Assembly: GCA_963619935.1 (NCBI GenBank)
Contig: CAVEYA010000039.1
Span: 1-8,159 of the forward strand
Length of the DNA stretch: 8,159 nt
DNA from: RUG13091 sp963619935
GTDB taxonomy: Bacteria; Bacillota_I; Bacilli_A; RFN20; CAG-826
Direction: 5' to 3'
Shown piece by piece: positions 6,039 to 8,159 of the stretch. Each line of letters starts with the position of its first letter. The first letter of the stretch is position 1. The translations under genes were made by a program, and so were the position numbers. Under the pieces are notes generated by a model. The model saw only the letters and a program-made list of their open reading frames with translations, had not been told where the DNA came from and ran no database searches.

Positions 6039-7643
6039 ATGAAAAACATTAATGAAATTGCTAAAAAATTAAATATTGATGAGGAATATGTTATTCCTTA
6101 TGGAAAAGACAAAGCTAAGATTGATTTATCTATTTTAGATAAAGTAGGTAATAATCCAGATGGTAAATTAGTTTTAGTAACGGCGATTACTCCTACTAAA
6201 GCGGGCGAAGGTAAAACAACCACAACAATTGGTTTACATGATGGCTTCCATCAAATTGGTGTTAACTCATTAGCCTGTTTAAGAGAACCTTCTTTAGGGC
6301 CAGTGTTTGGTATTAAAGGTGGGGCCACTGGGGGTGGCAAAGCCAGTGTTATTCCAAGCGAAGATATTAATTTACATTTCACTGGTGATTTACATGCTTT
6401 AACAAGTTCGATTAACTTAATCAGCGCTGTTATTGATAATCATATCTTCCAAGGTAATGAATTAAGAATTAATCCAGATAAGATTGTTTGGAAAAGAGCC
6501 CTTGATATGAATGATCGCGCTTTAAGAAGTGTGACGGTCATGCAAGATGAGAAAAAAGGACAACCAAGACACGATGAATTTGTCATTACTGTGGCAAGTG
6601 AATTAATGGCTATTCTTTGTTTAGCTAAAGATGAAGAAGATTTCCATCAAAGAATTAATGAAATTATCGTGGCTTATAACTTTGACGATGAACCAGTGAA
6701 ATTAAAAGATTTAAGAATCTCAAATGCGGTGATGAAATTAATGAAAAATGCTTTATTACCAAACTTAGTACAAACTTTAGAAGAAAATCCTGTATTAATT
6801 CATGGTGGTCCATTCGCTAATATTGCCCATGGATGTAATTCCTTGATTGCTACTAAGTTAGCCCTCAAATTAGCTCCAATTGTAGTTACAGAAGCTGGTT
6901 TCGGTGCAGACTTAGGAGCAGAAAAGTTCCTTGATATTGCTTGTCGCGTTGGTGGGCTTAAACCAGACGCAGTGGTGATGGTAGCGACAATCCGTGCATT
7001 AAAAATGCATGGTGGTCAGCCTTTTGAAGAATTAAACATTGAAAATGTCGATGCTTTATTAAACGGTGTTTGTAATTTAAAACATCATATGGATAGCATT
7101 GCTAAATATCATTTACCAGTAGTGGTGTGCATTAACCATTTTGATAGCGACACCGAAAAAGAAACTAAAGCTTTAGAAAAATGGTGTGAAGAACAAGGCT
7201 ATGAATATGCCTTCTGTAGCGGTTTCCGCGATGGCGGTAAAGGGGCAGTTGAATTAGCTAAGAAAGTCAAAGAAACACTAGAAAATAAAGAATCAAAATA
7301 CGCTCCACTATATGAACTTAATTTACCAATCAAAGAAAAGATTAGTAAAATTTGTCAAAACATCTATGGAGCAAAAGAAGTTATTTATACTCCATTAGCA
7401 GAAGAACAAATCGAAAAATACACTAAGATGGGTTATCAAAATGCTTTAATTTGTATTGCTAAAACTCCTCAATCTATTACTGATAACGCAAAAATATTAG
7501 GAGCGCCTACTGGATTTACGATTACTATTCGTGAAGTAAGGTTATCTGCTGGAGCAAACTTTATTATTCCTTTAACGGGTTCAATTATGACTATGCCAGG
7601 ATTACCTAAAGTGCCTGCGGCAGTAAAAATGGAAGATAAATAA
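6039..7643 (+). CDS. fhs: Formate--tetrahydrofolate ligase
   Basis: This cytoplasmic enzyme makes 10-formyltetrahydrofolate from formate, THF and ATP for purine synthesis and initiator Met-tRNA formylation. It has 534 residues against the usual 555 or so. The modified P-loop TPTKAGEGKT is at 51-60. EPSLGPVFGIKGGATGGG is at 83-100, SEDINLHFTGDLHA at 107-120 and PRHDEFVITVASELMAILCL at 176-195. HGGPFANIAHGCNS is at 255-268, EAGFGADLGAEKF at 285-297 and ALKMHGG at 320-326. The segment TGSIMTMPGLPKVPAA lies near the end. The chain stops about ten residues after it, so the usual short tail ending in GLF is missing; I see no frameshift that would restore it. A strong AAGGAG (6025-6030) overlaps the tcdA stop, eight bases before the ATG. 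Confidence 0.97.
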   Translation: MKNINEIAKKLNIDEEYVIPYGKDKAKIDLSILDKVGNNPDGKLVLVTAITPTKAGEGKTTTTIGLHDGFHQIGVNSLACLREPSLGPVFGIKGGATGGGKASVIPSEDINLHFTGDLHALTSSINLISAVIDNHIFQGNELRINPDKIVWKRALDMNDRALRSVTVMQDEKKGQPRHDEFVITVASELMAILCLAKDEEDFHQRINEIIVAYNFDDEPVKLKDLRISNAVMKLMKNALLPNLVQTLEENPVLIHGGPFANIAHGCNSLIATKLALKLAPIVVTEAGFGADLGAEKFLDIACRVGGLKPDAVVMVATIRALKMHGGQPFEELNIENVDALLNGVCNLKHHMDSIAKYHLPVVVCINHFDSDTEKETKALEKWCEEQGYEYAFCSGFRDGGKGAVELAKKVKETLENKESKYAPLYELNLPIKEKISKICQNIYGAKEVIYTPLAEEQIEKYTKMGYQNALICIAKTPQSITDNAKILGAPTGFTITIREVRLSAGANFIIPLTGSIMTMPGLPKVPAAVKMEDK

Positions 7644-7666
7644 TCATCTTCTTTTATTACTTTTTT
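7632..7666 (+). terminator. Possible weak intrinsic terminator of fhs
   Basis: GAAGAT (7632-7637, last sense codons of fhs) pairs perfectly with ATCTTC (7646-7651) across an 8-base loop that contains the stop codon. An interrupted T-rich tract follows, with TTTT at 7652-7655 and six T residues at 7661-7666. The stem is short and AT-rich, so termination may be leaky. Confidence 0.35.
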
Positions 7667-7759
7667 AGAAACAGCGATTAACTTCAATTGAAAGAATTAG
7701 ATAAGATGAAAATAAATATTGGAGAAATATATTTAAAAAATATTGGAACAAAGTAGGAT

Positions 7760-7768
7760 TGTGATAAT
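7760..7768 (+). promoter_or_regulatory. Candidate extended -10 promoter of the ABC transporter gene
   Basis: TGT (7760-7762) followed by GATAAT (7763-7768) fits the extended -10 form, as at miaA. A TTG-type -35 candidate (TTGGAA, 7743-7748) sits only 14 bases away, which is too close for a standard promoter. Transcription would begin near 7775 and give a leader of about 117 nt containing two hairpins. Confidence 0.3.
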
Positions 7769-7777
7769 CGTGATGAC

Positions 7778-7817
7778 TATAAAGCAAACTTTACTTTAAA
7801 CGAACGGTTTGCTTATA
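7778..7817 (+). repeat. Inverted repeat forming an 11-bp hairpin
   Basis: The arm at 7778-7789 (TATAAAGCAAAC) pairs with GTTTGCTTATA at 7807-7817 over 11 bp with one bulged A and a 17-base loop. AAGCAAAC/GTTTGCTT is the uninterrupted core. An inner AAAC/GTTT pairing (7798-7801/7807-7810) would compete with it. No T-run follows directly, so it is not a typical terminator. It would lie near the 5' end of the ABC gene leader if the promoter at 7760 is real, and it may be an RNA structure or an operator. Confidence 0.45.
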
Positions 7818-7862
7818 TCGTGTCATAACAATAAAAATTATTTTTTAAAATAAAATGAATTC

Positions 7863-7883
7863 CTCCTAGTTACTAATTAGGAG
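7863..7883 (+). promoter_or_regulatory. Hairpin that sequesters the ribosome-binding site of the ABC gene
   Basis: CTCCTAGTT (7863-7871) pairs with AATTAGGAG (7875-7883) over nine base pairs including one G-U wobble, closed by a three-base loop. The ribosome-binding site AGGAG (7879-7883) forms the end of the 3' arm, eight bases before the TTG start. The folded RNA would therefore hide the Shine-Dalgarno sequence, and translation would need the hairpin to open. Confidence 0.55.
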
Positions 7884-7891
7884 AAAATTTC

Positions 7892-8159
7892 TTGTCACTT
7901 TTAAAATTAGTTAATGTAACAAAAAAATATATCACTGAAAATAATGTACGTTATGCACTAAATAATGTTTCTTTTTCATTAGAAAATAATGGATTAGTAG
8001 CTATCGTTGGAAAATCTGGTAGTGGTAAATCAACAATTATTAATCTAATTTCGTTATTAGATAAACCTGATTATGGTCAAATTATATTTGATGACAAAAA
8101 CATCAATAAATTTTCGCATAAAAGAAAGCTTCAATATCACAATCAAGATATGGCGATTG
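7892..8159 (+). CDS. ABC transporter ATP-binding protein, partial (cut by the window end)
   Basis: Only the first 89 codons are present. The start is TTG at 7892, eight bases after AGGAG; no ATG or GTG occurs early enough in the frame, and LLKLVNVTKKY is the usual first strand of ABC ATPases. The A-loop region with Y21 is near residues 18-24. The Walker A motif GKSGSGKST follows at about residues 44-52, and then the stretch LISLLDKPDYGQIIFDDKNI. This pattern resembles the MacB/LolD and antimicrobial-peptide exporter ATPases that pair with, or are fused to, FtsX-like permeases. The substrate cannot be told. The Q-loop, signature and Walker B lie beyond 8159. It is separated from fhs by about 250 bases and appears to be an independent unit controlled by the leader described above. 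Confidence 0.88.
   Translation, partial: MSLLKLVNVTKKYITENNVRYALNNVSFSLENNGLVAIVGKSGSGKSTIINLISLLDKPDYGQIIFDDKNINKFSHKRKLQYHNQDMAI

Larger units (their letters stand above)
7706..7828 (+). pseudogene. 40-codon ORF relic interrupted by an in-frame TAG
   Basis: From ATG at 7706 the frame reads MKINIGEIYLKNIGTK, then TAG at 7754-7756. It then continues for 23 sense codons (7757-7825, starting DCDNRDDYKANF and ending ERFAYIVS) to TAA at 7826-7828. Both halves have ordinary protein-like composition, which is uncommon for AT-rich spacer DNA. The frame is open upstream to a TAA at 7679-7681, so a TTG at 7688 is an alternative start. No clear ribosome-binding site is present. I do not recognise the product. 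It could be a decaying small gene, a fragment of a lost gene, or chance. The second half overlaps a long inverted repeat (7778-7817), so that part may be conserved as RNA instead. Confidence 0.25.

Noticed and set aside
6324..6348. GC-rich competing hairpins in fhs (GCCAC/GTGGC and CACTGG/CCAGTG)
   Set aside because: They fall in the codons of the conserved GGATGGG glycine loop, so the base composition is dictated by the protein.
7469..7687. Minus-strand open frame of 72 codons over the end of fhs
   Set aside because: Most of it is antisense to the conserved C-terminal Fhs motif, and no ribosome-binding site or recognisable product is seen.
7714..7747. Direct repeat AAATATTGGA at 7714-7723 and 7738-7747
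   Set aside because: Ten bases of mostly A and T with only two copies is weak, and both copies lie in the small ORF relic as repeated codons. There is no sign of an array or an integration site.
7861..7868. AGGAGG on the minus strand resembling a ribosome-binding site
   Set aside because: No minus-strand reading frame of useful length follows it. The sequence is explained as the arm that pairs with the AGGAG of the ABC gene.

Overview
The window looks like a piece of chromosome from a low-GC, AT-rich member of the Bacilli/Mollicutes branch of the Firmicutes. RNase Y, a YmdB-type phosphodiesterase, MiaB and a YlbF/YmcA-family protein follow one another as in the Bacillus subtilis rny-ymdB-(...)-miaB-ymcA region. 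TGA ends ymdB, miaB, the ylbF-family gene's upstream partner miaB, and miaA as a genuine stop, so the organism uses the standard bacterial code. That argues against Mycoplasma and Spiroplasma and fits Acholeplasma-like, Erysipelotrichia-like or uncultured gut Bacilli lineages. The genus cannot be named from this sequence.

Layout. Positions 1-339 hold no gene. They contain a probable terminator for an upstream gene (121-150), an overlapping promoter (136-165), and a leader of about 165 nt rich in small inverted repeats, including a perfect 16-bp palindrome just before the rny ribosome-binding site. Then, all on the + strand: rny (340-1917), ymdB-like (1949-2737, TTG start), miaB (2734-4173), a short YlbF/YmcA-family gene (4166-4441), a terminator (4440-4467), miaA (4485-5360) apparently with its own extended -10 promoter and no leader, tcdA-like (5353-6033), and fhs (6039-7643) with a weak terminator at its end. 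Positions 7644-7891 are mostly non-coding. They contain a 40-codon ORF relic broken by an in-frame TAG, a long hairpin, and a hairpin that buries the ribosome-binding site of the last gene. That gene is an ABC transporter ATPase (from 7892, TTG start), cut off by the window end.

How the genes work together. The first block is about mRNA turnover: RNase Y is the membrane-bound decay initiator, YmdB-family enzymes hydrolyse 2',3'-cyclic nucleotides, and YmcA/YlbF-family proteins are specificity partners of RNase Y in B. subtilis. Interleaved with it are three enzymes that all act on adenosine 37 of tRNA: MiaA (i6A), MiaB (ms2i6A) and TcdA (ct6A). Fhs supplies 10-formyl-tetrahydrofolate for purine synthesis and initiator-tRNA formylation. 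The region is therefore a conserved RNA-metabolism and translation neighbourhood, not an accessory island. I saw no mobile element, CRISPR array, tRNA or rRNA. The less expected signals are in the non-coding parts: the structured rny leader, the apparently leaderless miaA, and the sequestered ribosome-binding site before the ABC gene.
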